Positions 47,887-56,995 of a stretch of DNA of 64,000 nucleotides are shown in pieces; position 1 is the stretch's first letter; each line of letters starts with the position of its first letter. Below the pieces are notes generated by a model. That model did no database searches. It was not told where the DNA came from and saw nothing but the letters and a program-made list of their open reading frames with translations. The stretch covers positions 1,426,001 to 1,490,000 of the forward strand of contig NZ_AP024749.1 in assembly GCF_019702945.1 (NCBI RefSeq), given 5' to 3'. This DNA is from Flavobacterium okayamense (GTDB lineage: Bacteria; Bacteroidota; Bacteroidia; Flavobacteriales; Flavobacteriaceae). A program made the translations under genes and the position numbers.

Positions 47887-47918
47887 AAAAACCTAACAGC
47901 TTGCTGTTAGGTTTTTTT
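47887..47918 (+). terminator. rpoC terminator
   Basis: ACCTAACAGC (47891-47900) pairs with GCTGTTAGGT (47903-47912), flanked by an A-run and seven T. Confidence 0.9.
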
Positions 47919-47931
47919 AACTCTAACAACT

Positions 47932-48246
47932 ATGGAAAATAATAACAATAACCAACAAGGTCAAATCAACATCGAGTTAGACGAGAAAACGGCTGAAGGC
48001 ATCTATTCTAACTTAGCAATTATCAACCATTCGCACAGTGAATTCGTTTTAGATTTTTTAGCAATTATGCCAGGTGTTCCTAAAGCAAAAGTAAAATCAA
48101 GAATTGTGTTAACGCCTCAACATGCAAAACGCTTGTTAAATGCTATGGCTGAAAATGTAAGACGTTTTGAAGCACAACATGGTGAAATTAAAGAAGGTGA
48201 TGCACCAAATATTCCTTTAAATTTCGGACCAACAGGCCAAGCTTAA
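47932..48246 (+). CDS. DUF3467 family protein
   Basis: A 104-residue protein of the DUF3467 family, conserved directly after rpoC in many Bacteroidota and of unknown role. After an Asn-rich N-terminus it has GQINIELDEKTAEGIYSNLA, IINHSHSEFVLDFLAIMPG and RIVLTPQHAKRLLNAMAENV. Its position after rpoC suggests a link with transcription or translation, but nothing in the sequence shows it. Confidence 0.9.
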   Translation: MENNNNNQQGQINIELDEKTAEGIYSNLAIINHSHSEFVLDFLAIMPGVPKAKVKSRIVLTPQHAKRLLNAMAENVRRFEAQHGEIKEGDAPNIPLNFGPTGQA

Positions 48247-48254
48247 TAAAAATT

Positions 48255-48284
48255 AAAGTCTCACATTTGTGGGACTTTTTTATT
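48255..48284 (+). terminator. Terminator after the DUF3467 gene
   Basis: AAAGTCTCACA (48255-48265) pairs with 48268-48278, then a T-run; one T-G pair is in the stem. It overlaps an upstream in-frame extension of the acetyltransferase ORF, which supports the later start at 48303. Confidence 0.8.
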
Positions 48285-48302
48285 TTTGTAAAAACTTTTG
48301 CC

Positions 48303-48794
48303 ATGCAGTTAATAAAAGTCGATTCTTCTCATCTTAACATCATCGAACAACTTGCTCGAAAAATTTGGCCAGTTGCATATGCCGAAATTTTGAGCCAAGA
48401 GCAATTAGATTACATGTTAGATATGTTTTATTCGGAAGAAGCTTTACTAGCGCAATTAGAAAAAGGACACGTTTTTTACTTGGTAAAAAATACTTCTGGA
48501 GATTATTTAGGTTTTGTTTCGTTTGAATTGAATTGCGAACCGCATAAAACCAAAATCCATAAAATATATGTATTACCCGAAACTCAAGGTTTAGGTTTAG
48601 GAAAATTATTGTTTGAAAAGGTTAGGGAAGAAGCACTAAAAGCCAATCAAGAAGCGATTTTCTTAAATGTAAACAAATACAACAACGCCCAACATTTCTA
48701 CACCAAACTCAATTTTGAAATCGTAAAAGAAGAGGTAATCGATATTGGTCACGGTTATGTAATGGACGATTACGTAATGGAAGTCAAACTCTAA
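48303..48794 (+). CDS. GNAT-family N-acetyltransferase
   Basis: A 163-residue GNAT enzyme using acetyl-CoA. The core motif is IYVLPETQGLGLGKLLFEKV (Q/R-x-x-G-x-G/A type), followed by FLNVNKYNNAQHFYTKLNFE. The substrate is unknown. ATG at 48303 is chosen, as the in-frame extension upstream runs through the preceding terminator. It ends four bases inside the convergent pseudouridine synthase gene. Confidence 0.88.
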   Translation: MQLIKVDSSHLNIIEQLARKIWPVAYAEILSQEQLDYMLDMFYSEEALLAQLEKGHVFYLVKNTSGDYLGFVSFELNCEPHKTKIHKIYVLPETQGLGLGKLLFEKVREEALKANQEAIFLNVNKYNNAQHFYTKLNFEIVKEEVIDIGHGYVMDDYVMEVKL

Positions 48795-49579
48795 CGATTC
48801 CTCGTTCCGTAATTACGTTTACCCGAAAATCCTTTTTTATTGCTTGGTAAACTCGCTTCTTCAGTTTTGCTTGAAGGTTCGATTAAACTATTCAAATCGT
48901 CGAGTTCTTTTTTCGTTAGTTCACGGTATTTTCCAACTGGAACATCCAGCGAAATATTAATAATACGAATACGCTTTAAAGCTGTTACTTCGTAATCTAA
49001 ATATTCACACATTCTACGAATTTGACGATTCAAACCTTGCGTTAAAATAATACGAAACGTAAACTTACTAATTGGCTCTACTTTGCATTTACGCGTAACC
49101 GTATCTAAAATAGGAATACCACTACTCATACGCTGAATAAAACGTTCGGTAATAGGTTTGCTCACCGTAACTATATATTCTTTTTCGTGATTGTTACGAG
49201 CACGCAAAATTTTATTCACAATATCACCATCGTTTGTCATTAACAACAAACCTTCACTGGCTTTATCTAAACGCCCAATAGGGAAAATACGCTCAGGATA
49301 ATTGATGTAATCGACAACGTTGTTTTTTACACTTTGGTTGGTCGTACATTCAATCCCAACAGGTTTATGGAAAAGCAAATACACAAAACCTTCTTTTTTC
49401 TCATTAATAAGCTTGCCGTTGACACGCACTTCATCATTTGGACCCACTTTTGTGCCCATTTCAGGAATTTGTCCGTTAATCGTTACGCGACCTTGCTCGA
49501 TTAATTTATCGGCTTCGCGACGCGAACAAAAACCACTTTCCGAGAGAAATTTATTAATACGTGTTTTGTTGTCTTCCAT
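48791..49579 (-). CDS. rluF: 23S rRNA pseudouridine synthase, RluF type
   Basis: Isomerises uridine in rRNA to pseudouridine. It has an N-terminal S4 RNA-binding domain (about 6-55, TRINKFLSESGFCSRREADK). The catalytic domain has Asp105 in FPIGRLDKASEGLLLMTNDG, and later the RQIRRMCEYLDYEVTALKRI motif of the RluF group. The C-terminal 25 residues are a basic, Ser/Lys/Arg-rich tail. A TATCTTTG -7 box on the minus strand (49591-49584) lies just before the start. RluF is the best subfamily fit; other RsuA-family members are possible. Confidence 0.88.
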   Translation of the reverse strand: MEDNKTRINKFLSESGFCSRREADKLIEQGRVTINGQIPEMGTKVGPNDEVRVNGKLINEKKEGFVYLLFHKPVGIECTTNQSVKNNVVDYINYPERIFPIGRLDKASEGLLLMTNDGDIVNKILRARNNHEKEYIVTVSKPITERFIQRMSSGIPILDTVTRKCKVEPISKFTFRIILTQGLNRQIRRMCEYLDYEVTALKRIRIINISLDVPVGKYRELTKKELDDLNSLIEPSSKTEEASLPSNKKGFSGKRNYGTRNR

Positions 49580-49700
49580 AGCGCAAAGATAAACTTTTTA
49601 ATAGTTATACATAACTTTAACTTTAACACAAACAACAAGTAGTTAAACTTTTGTTTTGATTATCTTAGTAACGCTAATTTGAATGCCAAACCAACTATAA

Positions 49701-50765
49701 ATGAATCCACTTTTTTCTATGTTTGTATTAATGCTATTGCTTACGCTTAATTTTTCTTGTGCCGATAAAAAACCAACAGAAACCTCAATTACCAACCAAG
49801 AAGTTTTACAAACAAACAAATCAGATACTTTACAATTTACCTCTGGAATTCGTGCTATTTTACAAGATAGCAAAGGCAATTATTGGTTGGGAAGTCATAC
49901 CGAAGGCGTTTGCAAGTTCGATGGAAAAACATTTGAATATTTTACCACAAACGAAGGATTAGCAAGCAATCAAGTTCGTGCGATACAAGAAGATGCAAAA
50001 GGTATTATTTGGTTTGAAACCGCAAATGGACCTTGTAGTTACGATGGAAAAACTATTACAAATCATTCAATTGCATTAAAAAGCTATCCCGAAAGTAATT
50101 GGCAAAAAGCCGAAAACGACCTTTGGTTTACAAGAGGTGATAGCGAAGGCGTGTATCGTTACGACGGACAAAACATTCATTTTTTAGCATTTCCTAAACC
50201 TGTAAAGGCTGATTCTATGAACAATTATATGGTAACCAATATGTCTAAAGGAAAAACTACACAATGGTTTGCTACCTATCCTGCGGTTTTTGGTTACGAT
50301 GGAAAAAATACTATTGTGATAGACAATGAATCGTTAGGATTAAAAGTAGAAACTGGCGGTTTGCATGTGCGAAGTATTTTTGAAGACTCGAAAGGTAGAG
50401 TTTGGATAGGCAACAATGGTATTGGCGTTTTGTTGAAAGAAGGCGATAGCATTATAAATTTCTCTGAAAAGTACCATTTAATACATCCTGAAAGCAAAAG
50501 AAGAGGCGCAAAATCTCCAGTGGGAACCTTAGAACATGTTTTTGCGATTGCCGAAGATAACGAAGGCAACATGTGGTTTGGAGATAGAGATACCGGCGCT
50601 TGGAAATTTGATGGCACAAACTTTACCCATTACACCATAGATAATAAATTAGCCACACCTATGATTTGGTGTATTTATAAAGATAACACTAATAATTTGC
50701 TATTTGGTTTGGCAAATGGTGGCGTGTATAAGTTTAACGAAAAGACTTTTGAGAAAGTTTTTTGA
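49701..50765 (+). CDS. Lipoprotein with two-component-regulator propeller repeats (354 aa)
   Basis: Lipoprotein (LNFSC) whose whole mature part is a set of 'Reg_prop' blades: AILQDSKGNYWLGSHTEGVC, AIQEDAKGIIWFETANGPC, SIFEDSKGRVWIGNNGIGV, AIAEDNEGNMWFGDRDTGAW and CIYKDNTNNLLFGLANGGVY. Such propellers normally form the sensor part of hybrid two-component systems. Here no kinase or receiver follows, so it is a stand-alone envelope propeller. The ligand is unknown. It is followed by a second propeller lipoprotein. Confidence 0.85.
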   Translation: MNPLFSMFVLMLLLTLNFSCADKKPTETSITNQEVLQTNKSDTLQFTSGIRAILQDSKGNYWLGSHTEGVCKFDGKTFEYFTTNEGLASNQVRAIQEDAKGIIWFETANGPCSYDGKTITNHSIALKSYPESNWQKAENDLWFTRGDSEGVYRYDGQNIHFLAFPKPVKADSMNNYMVTNMSKGKTTQWFATYPAVFGYDGKNTIVIDNESLGLKVETGGLHVRSIFEDSKGRVWIGNNGIGVLLKEGDSIINFSEKYHLIHPESKRRGAKSPVGTLEHVFAIAEDNEGNMWFGDRDTGAWKFDGTNFTHYTIDNKLATPMIWCIYKDNTNNLLFGLANGGVYKFNEKTFEKVF

Positions 50766-50835
50766 TGAAGTAAGCATATTATTTTATTTTTTCAATAATT
50801 ATAAATTGCAGGTTTAATGTAAGTTAATTTTCAAA

Positions 50836-52878
50836 ATGATAGAGTTTAAAAAAAATAAAAATAATTGTAGGGGATTTTATTATAAAACTTTACTTGGAGT
50901 TTACAATTTTATTATATTATTATTAGTTTTTTCTTCAATCAGTTGTGTAAATGAAAAAGCAAATGATTCATCAGATTTAATTATTAAATCTGAAACTTTT
51001 ACAAGTAAATCCGTTTATTGTCAGACGATTGTTCAAAATGATAATTTTGTTTGGGTAGGATCTAAAGATAAAGGCTTAATTCGCTTAAATATTTTAACAA
51101 AAAAATTAGAATATTTTACACCTTATAATAGTGATTTACAAAGTACGGATATCCTTAAACTAACTTTAGATAATAAGAATAATTTATGGATTTTAGGAAG
51201 TTTAAATACTATTTCAATCTACTCTGATAAAAAGTTTCTAAAATTAGACTTAAAAAAAATAAATTTAAAAAACAGACAAATAGTTGATGTGAATTTTGAT
51301 AATAATAACAATGTTTTTTTATCAATTATTGATGAAAAGGATGTTTTAAATCCAGAAAAAATTATAAGATATGTTCCTGAAGAGAATTCTTTAAAAGAAA
51401 TAATTGAATCTAAATCAATTGTATTTGATACTGATAATACCATTTGGACTTTAGCATCTCCTTCTTGGCTTGAAGGAGGATTAGAAAAATATAAACCAGA
51501 GGGAAATTCTTTTTTTAAAATGGAAAAAACATTTTATCTTGATAGTTGTGAAAGAAAATATGGTATACTTTCAAAATTACTTTTAGATAAACAGAATAGA
51601 AAATGGATTTCTACAACTAGTAAATCTTATATGTCTTATGTTGATACAACACTATCAGGGTTAATGGTGTTTAAAGACTCTAAATATTTTATTTTCAAAC
51701 AAAAAGATACCAAACTTTCAAAGGACGGTATAAAAGATATGGTATTAGACAAAAATAATAATTTATGGATTATTGAATCAGATTATTCAACAAATCGAGT
51801 TGTAAAATTTAATGGGAAAGATTGGAGATTTTTTAATCAAAAAGAGATGAATTTGCCAAATTCAAAAAGAATTACTTGTCTTTTTGCAAGTAAAAACACT
51901 GGAATTTGGGTAGGGACAATTGATGGAGGCATTGCTCAATATCATAATAACAAGTGGGTTTCATATAGTCTAGGTAATTCTGAAATCACATCTAATGACA
52001 TAAATTGTATAAACCTTTTTAATAATAATATTTTGATAGGTGGGCAAAAAGGTATTACTGAATGTTCAAATGTTAACAACCAAGTTAAATTTAATGAAAT
52101 TGATACTAATCATAAGTTTTCAAATAAAATTAGACCTCTTACAATATTTAGAGATTCAGATAATTTTATTTGGTTAGGTTTACAAAATAATTTGTTCTCT
52201 TCATACAGCCAAGCTGGAGTAATGGAACATAATGGAAATGAATGGATTTATCATTTTAGATATCCAGAAATTAATTCAATAACTCAGACAAAAGATAAAT
52301 CTATGTATATGGGAGGATACAATGCTTTTTATAGATATTCTGAAAACAATAAAGTTCTTGATACCATAGATCTAAAAATTGAAAAAAAATATTTTATAAA
52401 CTCTATTGCAGCTGATTTAAAAGATAATTTATGGATTAGTTTAAATTTAATTGAAAGTATGCAAAATTATATATATGTATTTGACGGGAAAACAGTCAAT
52501 AAAAAGTATGATTCTTTAAAATTTGAATTTAAGGCTAACCAAGTAAATTCTATTTTTATTGATAATGAAAACACGAAATGGTTCGCAACAGATACAGGTC
52601 TTGTTAAATATAATGAGAAATGGGAAAAATTTACATTAGAAAATTCAAATATTCCTTCTAATAAAATTAATTGCATTACTATGGATAAAAGTAAAAATAT
52701 TTGGATAGGAACTGATAATGGAATTTCAACCTTAAAAAATGGTCATTTTAGGACTTTTAATACGAGTAATACTAACTTGATAAGTAATAAAATAATGTCA
52801 ATGTTTATTGATAAAGACAACAATGTCTGGGTGGGAACTATGGCAGGTGGAGTAACTAAAATATTACTCAAAAAATAA
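50836..52878 (+). CDS. Lipoprotein with two-component-regulator propeller repeats (680 aa)
   Basis: Has a long N-terminal basic/hydrophobic leader (about 1-37), with a lipobox-like SSISC and about 640 residues of propeller blades (QNDNFVWVGSKDKGLIRLN, DKNNNLWIIESDYSTNRVVK, SKNTGIWVGTIDGGIAQYH, DKSKNIWIGTDNGISTLKNG, DKDNNVWVGTMAGGVTKI). It probably forms two stacked beta-propellers. No kinase domain is fused, and no response regulator is next to it. It is more AT-rich and Asn/Lys-rich than its neighbours. The ATG at 50836 gives an unusually long signal region; a later start is possible. Confidence 0.82.
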   Translation: MIEFKKNKNNCRGFYYKTLLGVYNFIILLLVFSSISCVNEKANDSSDLIIKSETFTSKSVYCQTIVQNDNFVWVGSKDKGLIRLNILTKKLEYFTPYNSDLQSTDILKLTLDNKNNLWILGSLNTISIYSDKKFLKLDLKKINLKNRQIVDVNFDNNNNVFLSIIDEKDVLNPEKIIRYVPEENSLKEIIESKSIVFDTDNTIWTLASPSWLEGGLEKYKPEGNSFFKMEKTFYLDSCERKYGILSKLLLDKQNRKWISTTSKSYMSYVDTTLSGLMVFKDSKYFIFKQKDTKLSKDGIKDMVLDKNNNLWIIESDYSTNRVVKFNGKDWRFFNQKEMNLPNSKRITCLFASKNTGIWVGTIDGGIAQYHNNKWVSYSLGNSEITSNDINCINLFNNNILIGGQKGITECSNVNNQVKFNEIDTNHKFSNKIRPLTIFRDSDNFIWLGLQNNLFSSYSQAGVMEHNGNEWIYHFRYPEINSITQTKDKSMYMGGYNAFYRYSENNKVLDTIDLKIEKKYFINSIAADLKDNLWISLNLIESMQNYIYVFDGKTVNKKYDSLKFEFKANQVNSIFIDNENTKWFATDTGLVKYNEKWEKFTLENSNIPSNKINCITMDKSKNIWIGTDNGISTLKNGHFRTFNTSNTNLISNKIMSMFIDKDNNVWVGTMAGGVTKILLKK

Positions 52879-52891
52879 ATTATTTAAAAAA

Positions 52892-53005
52892 ATGCTACCA
52901 ATCGCAATAATCATAATCATTTTAATTCTCTACTTTGTTTCGCCAGGAAAAGATGGAACAAAGAAGAAACGAATTACGTTTAAAAAACTTAACGAAAGAA
53001 AATAA
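52892..53005 (+). CDS. Possible 37-aa single-span membrane microprotein
   Basis: A short ORF starting MLPIAIIIIILILYFVSPGK, followed by a basic tail (KKKRITFKKLNERK). It fills the gap between the propeller gene and a terminator, has one membrane helix followed by positive charges, and ends exactly at the terminator stem. No family is recognised. It could be a chance ORF, but its topology and tight fit favour a real gene. Confidence 0.45.
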   Translation: MLPIAIIIIILILYFVSPGKDGTKKKRITFKKLNERK

Positions 53006-53035
53006 AAATCCCAACTCAATGAGTTGGGATTTTTT
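53004..53035. terminator. Bidirectional terminator
   Basis: AAAAATCCCAACTC (53004-53017) pairs with 53021-53034 around AAT, with A/T runs on each side. It separates the plus-strand propeller genes from the minus-strand coiled-coil gene. Confidence 0.88.
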
Positions 53036-53056
53036 GTATCTATAATTTACCAGTTC

Positions 53057-53836
53057 TTACAACTTAGCAAATAATTTTTCCATTTCTTCTTTTACTTCGT
53101 CAGCTAAAACGTTATCTACTAAAATACGTCCACTGTGCTCGTCAGTAAGAATTTTTTTGCGTCCCGCAATTTCCATTTGCGTTTGCGGTGGAATGGTAAA
53201 GAAAGAACCTGCAGAAGCACCACGCTCAATAGAAACTACCGCTAAACCGTTTCTTACACTTCCTCTAATTCTCTTATAAGCAGCTAATAAACGCTCTTCA
53301 ATTTGCTTTTCATACTCAGCTGATTTGTCCATCAAAAGATTTTCTTCTTTTTCTGTTTCAGCCATAATATCTTTTAATTCCGCTTTTTTGTGCTTTAAGT
53401 GCGATTGTTTAGAATCTAATTTCTCTTTTGTTTGAGAAACCACTTCTTTTTTGTGCTCAATAGAAGCTTTCATTTCTTTAATGTGCTTTTCAGCCAATTG
53501 AATTTCTAATTCTTGAAACTCAACTTCTTTCGTTAAAGAGTTGTATTCTCTATTGTTACGAACATTTTTTTGTTGCTCTAAGTATTTTTTAATTGCCGCT
53601 TTGTGATCGTCAATAGCATTTTTCTTCTCCTTAATTTGAGCGTCAATCGAGTCTAAATCCGCTTTATATTTCTCTAAACGCTTAGTAAGACCTGCAACTT
53701 CATCTTCTAAATCTTCAACTTCTAAAGGTAATTCTCCTCTTACATTTCTAATCTCATCGATTTTTGAATCAATTAATTGTAAGCTGTAAAGTGCTCTTAA
53801 CTTGTCTTCTACGCTTAGTTCTTTCGTTTTTGCCAT
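53057..53836 (-). CDS. Coiled-coil 'C4-type zinc ribbon' family protein lacking the cysteines
   Basis: A 259-residue protein built of a long coiled coil (about 10-185; KLRALYSLQLIDSKIDEIRN, EVAGLTKRLEKYKADLDSID) and a C-terminal domain that lines up with the zinc-ribbon domain of its family. Family members normally have two CxxC-like pairs there. In this protein the equivalent segments read IERGASAGSFFTIPPQ and LTDEHSGRILVDN, with no Cys, so zinc is probably not bound. The function of the family is unclear (proposed nucleic-acid or secretion-related roles). It is just downstream of the NIF3 gene on the same strand, a pairing that is common in bacteria. Confidence 0.88.
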   Translation of the reverse strand: MAKTKELSVEDKLRALYSLQLIDSKIDEIRNVRGELPLEVEDLEDEVAGLTKRLEKYKADLDSIDAQIKEKKNAIDDHKAAIKKYLEQQKNVRNNREYNSLTKEVEFQELEIQLAEKHIKEMKASIEHKKEVVSQTKEKLDSKQSHLKHKKAELKDIMAETEKEENLLMDKSAEYEKQIEERLLAAYKRIRGSVRNGLAVVSIERGASAGSFFTIPPQTQMEIAGRKKILTDEHSGRILVDNVLADEVKEEMEKLFAKL

Positions 53837-53838
53837 AT

Positions 53839-54933
53839 TTAAAAATATTGAACCGGGTTTGTATTTTCTTCTGATAAAATGATTGCAAAATTAGTGATTT
53901 TTTCTTTAAGATAATCAACAATATAATTTTTTGTAAATCTTTCACTTTCAAAGTGTCCAATATCGGCCAAAAGTAGTTTTCCTTCGGCTTCATAAAATTG
54001 GTGATATTTTAAATCAGCAGTCAAAAAAGCATCGGCTCCAGAAGCTATCGCTTGCTTAATCGCAAAACTTCCCGAACCACCTAAAACCGCTACTTTTTTT
54101 ACTAATTTTCCGGTATAAGTACTATGACGAATGCCACCGCATTGCATCTTTTCTTTTACAAATTGTAGGAACTCTACTTCGGGTAAAGCGTGATCTAATT
54201 CGCCAACCATTCCTAAGCCAATATTTTGATGTAAATTATCTAAAGAATAGATTTCGTACGCCACTTCTTCGTAAACATGATTCTTGAAAAGCGCTTTTAA
54301 GATTTTACTTTCCAAATGTTTTTCAAACGTAACTTCAATTTTAATTTCGGTATTTTCTACAAATTCAAATCGGTTTCCTACTTCCGGATTGCTGTCTTCA
54401 TTTCCTAAATAGGTTCCAATACCTTGCGAATTGAAACTACAATCTTCATAATTGCCAATTTTCCCTGCGCCAGCTTCAAACAAAGCATTGCGAAGTTGAG
54501 TAGCATTTTCTGGAATCGTATAGGTAACCAGTTTTTTAATAAAATTTGCTTTTGGCACTAAAACTTTGGTGTTTTTCAAACCTAAAGCATCACAGAAAAT
54601 TTTATTCACGCCTTTTTTGTGATTGTCCAGCGCCGTGTGCACCGCATAAATGGCAATATCATTTTTAATAGCTTTTACAATGGCGCGTTCCACATAGTTT
54701 TTGCCTGTAATTTTCTTCAATCCGCTAAATAGAATAGGATGGAAGCAAACCACCAAATTGCATTTCTTAGCAATAGCTTCGTCAATTACGTTTTCTAAAG
54801 CATCGTGGCAAACCAAAACGCCAGTAATATCTTGATTGTGATTACCAACTAATAACCCAACATTGTCGAAATCTTCGGCGTATTGTAGTGGCGCCATTTC
54901 TTCTAAAACCGAAAGAATTTTTTGTAATTCCAT
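53839..54933 (-). CDS. NIF3-like dinuclear metal-centre protein
   Basis: A 364-residue NIF3/YqfO-type protein, which forms hexameric toroids with a two-metal site. The metal ligands are visible in VVCFHPILFSGLK, VHTALDNH and ADIGHFESER. Compared with the 250-residue YbgI form it has a central insertion (about 120-240, from KLVTYTIPENATQLRNALFE) of the PII/CutA-like type found in YqfO. Proposed activities include GTP cyclohydrolase-like and FolE2-type reactions, but the role is unsettled. It overlaps nothing and lies 2 bases upstream of the coiled-coil gene, so they are probably one operon. Confidence 0.9.
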   Translation of the reverse strand: MELQKILSVLEEMAPLQYAEDFDNVGLLVGNHNQDITGVLVCHDALENVIDEAIAKKCNLVVCFHPILFSGLKKITGKNYVERAIVKAIKNDIAIYAVHTALDNHKKGVNKIFCDALGLKNTKVLVPKANFIKKLVTYTIPENATQLRNALFEAGAGKIGNYEDCSFNSQGIGTYLGNEDSNPEVGNRFEFVENTEIKIEVTFEKHLESKILKALFKNHVYEEVAYEIYSLDNLHQNIGLGMVGELDHALPEVEFLQFVKEKMQCGGIRHSTYTGKLVKKVAVLGGSGSFAIKQAIASGADAFLTADLKYHQFYEAEGKLLLADIGHFESERFTKNYIVDYLKEKITNFAIILSEENTNPVQYF

Positions 54934-54959
54934 TTTTACTAAAATTTCTATTTGAAAAC

Positions 54960-55088
54960 CGTCAGTTCGAGTGAAATTCTGAAAGAATTTTGTATCGAGA
55001 ACTTGGTTTTATATTCTAAATTCTTGTTCTCGATAAGATTTTCTATTCTCGACTTCGCTCGAATTGACAAAAATCACTCGAACTGACG
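54960..55088. repeat. Nested inverted-repeat element (129 bp)
   Basis: Perfect 15-bp terminal inverted repeats (54960-54974, CGTCAGTTCGAGTGA, with 55074-55088) enclose an inner perfect 10-bp inverted repeat (54993-55002 with 55026-55035). A TCGACTTCGCTCGA hairpin motif lies near 55049-55062. No ORF is present. It lies between the divergent NIF3 and lpxK genes and looks like a small dispersed intergenic element (REP/MITE-like). Confidence 0.65.
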
Positions 55089-55200
55089 AATTTAAATTTA
55101 AATTCAAAAGACAAATCAAATATACCATTTTAATAGTGATTTTCTGTATTTAATTCGACCAAATCGTTAGAATTTAAGGTAAAATAGCTACTTTCGTGGT

Positions 55201-56190
55201 ATGAACTTTTTGCGAAAATTACTTTTTCCGTTAGGCTTTATATATTGGATTGTGACGTATTTACGAAACCTTTTTTACGATTTGGGTTTCCTAAAGAGTT
55301 ATACAATTCCAATGAAAAGCATTGTGGTTGGAAATTTGAGTGTTGGCGGAACCGGAAAAACGCCACATATTGAATATTTAATTCGATTGCTTCGCGATAA
55401 GAAAGTGGCTACTTTAAGTCGCGGTTACGGACGAACAACCAAGGGTTTTATTTTAGCCGATGCAACGGTTGATGCGACAACAATTGGTGATGAACCTTTT
55501 CAGTTTTTTTCAAAATTTAAAAATATTGCCGTTGCGGTTGATGGCAATCGTACTAATGGTATTCAACAATTAGAAAAATTAGTCAATCCGGAAGTAGTTT
55601 TGTTAGACGATGCGTTTCAACACCGAAAAGTAACCGCTGGTTTTTATGTTTTGTTGACTGATTATAATCATTTATTTGCCGACGATTTTATTTTGCCTTT
55701 TGGAAACCTTCGCGAACCTTCGATGGGAAAAAAAAGAGCTGACCTGATAATTGTCACTAAATGTCCGAATGATATTACCGACCTTGCCAAAGAAAAAATA
55801 AAGCAGAAGCTTAAAGTTGATGTTCCGGTTTATTTCAGTCATATTGTGTATGATGAAATGGTGTACAATGCAAATTCGCAATTGAGATTAGCTGAAATGA
55901 ACCAATCGAAATTAATTATTGCGGGAATTGCTAATCCAACGAGTTTTATAGAAAAACTTAAGAATGAAGGCGATGAGGTTTTAATTTATTCTGATCATCA
56001 TGAATTTTCGGCTCAAGAAATTGAAACGATTAAAGCGAGAGCGACCAATAAAATTATAATTACGACAGAGAAAGATTACATGCGTTTACAAGGCAAGATT
56101 GATGATGCGATTTTATATTATTTGCCTATAAAAGTTGCGCTTGATAACACTTCTCAATTCGACAAAACGATTTTAGACTATGTGGGATAA
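55201..56190 (+). CDS. lpxK: Tetraacyldisaccharide 4'-kinase
   Basis: Adds the 4' phosphate to lipid A precursor at the inner membrane (Raetz pathway). It has an N-terminal membrane-associated segment ([18 protein letters not shown]), the Walker [31 protein letters not shown] and [13 protein letters not shown]. The 329-residue length is normal. The next gene starts 11 bases before its stop, so the two are co-transcribed. Confidence 0.96.
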   Translation: MNFLRKLLFPLGFIYWIVTYLRNLFYDLGFLKSYTIPMKSIVVGNLSVGGTGKTPHIEYLIRLLRDKKVATLSRGYGRTTKGFILADATVDATTIGDEPFQFFSKFKNIAVAVDGNRTNGIQQLEKLVNPEVVLLDDAFQHRKVTAGFYVLLTDYNHLFADDFILPFGNLREPSMGKKRADLIIVTKCPNDITDLAKEKIKQKLKVDVPVYFSHIVYDEMVYNANSQLRLAEMNQSKLIIAGIANPTSFIEKLKNEGDEVLIYSDHHEFSAQEIETIKARATNKIIITTEKDYMRLQGKIDDAILYYLPIKVALDNTSQFDKTILDYVG

Positions 56191-56995
56191 AGTTCAAGAA
56201 ACAGTACAATTTTTAAAAGATAAAACACAAGATTTTTCACCCGAATATGGTGTAATATTAGGTTCAGGTCTAGGTGGATTTGCCGATGACATTTCAATGG
56301 AATACTCCATTGACTATCACGATATTCCCAATTTTCCGGTTTCAACTGTTCAAGGTCATAAAGGCGCTTTATTATTCGGAACAATTGGAAACAAGAAAGT
56401 AGTTGCGATGCAAGGGCGTTTTCATTATTACGAAGGCTACAACATGCAAGAAGTTACGTTTCCAGTTCGTGTGATGAAATACATAGGTGTAGACAAATTA
56501 ATTGTATCCAATGCATCGGGTGGTGTAAATCCAAGTTTTAAAGTTGGCGATGTAATGATGATTACTGATCATATTAACTTTATGCCAGAGCATCCGCTTC
56601 GTGGGAAAAATGACGAACGTTTTGGTCCACGATTTTTAAACATGAGCGAACCATATTCTCGCGCTTTGATGCAAAAAGGAAGAGAACTTGCAAAAGAAAT
56701 AGGTTTTAACTTACAAGAAGGCGTTTATTTAGCCTTACAAGGTCCGACTTTTGAAACCTTAGCCGAATATCGTATGGTTAGAAACTTGGGTGCTGATTGC
56801 GTAGGAATGTCAACCGTTCCTGAAGTAATTGTAGCAAGACACATGGATATGAATTGTTTCGGTGTTTCAGTCATTACCGATATGGGTGACGAAGAAAGCA
56901 TACAAGATGTAAATCACGAAGAAGTTTTAGAAGCGGCAAAAACTGCAGAACCAAAGGTTAGGGCTTTAATTCAAAATCTTATTTTAAACTATTAA
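56180..56995 (+). CDS. punA: Purine nucleoside phosphorylase (PNP-I family)
   Basis: Cleaves purine nucleosides with phosphate to base and ribose-1-phosphate in salvage. The 271-residue protein has GVILGSGLGGFADD, the phosphate/ribose site VQGHKGALLFGTI, MQGRFHYYEGY, the base site GPTFETLAEYRM and GADCVGMSTVPEVIVAR. It is the trimeric high-molecular-weight type (human-like), not the DeoD type. The symbol punA follows Gram-positive use. Its start overlaps lpxK by 11 bases; its stop overlaps the convergent kinase gene by four. Confidence 0.94.
   Translation: MWDKVQETVQFLKDKTQDFSPEYGVILGSGLGGFADDISMEYSIDYHDIPNFPVSTVQGHKGALLFGTIGNKKVVAMQGRFHYYEGYNMQEVTFPVRVMKYIGVDKLIVSNASGGVNPSFKVGDVMMITDHINFMPEHPLRGKNDERFGPRFLNMSEPYSRALMQKGRELAKEIGFNLQEGVYLALQGPTFETLAEYRMVRNLGADCVGMSTVPEVIVARHMDMNCFGVSVITDMGDEESIQDVNHEEVLEAAKTAEPKVRALIQNLILNY

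Noticed and set aside
48267..48302. Longer start of the GNAT gene
   Set aside because: It would begin inside the terminator hairpin of the previous gene.
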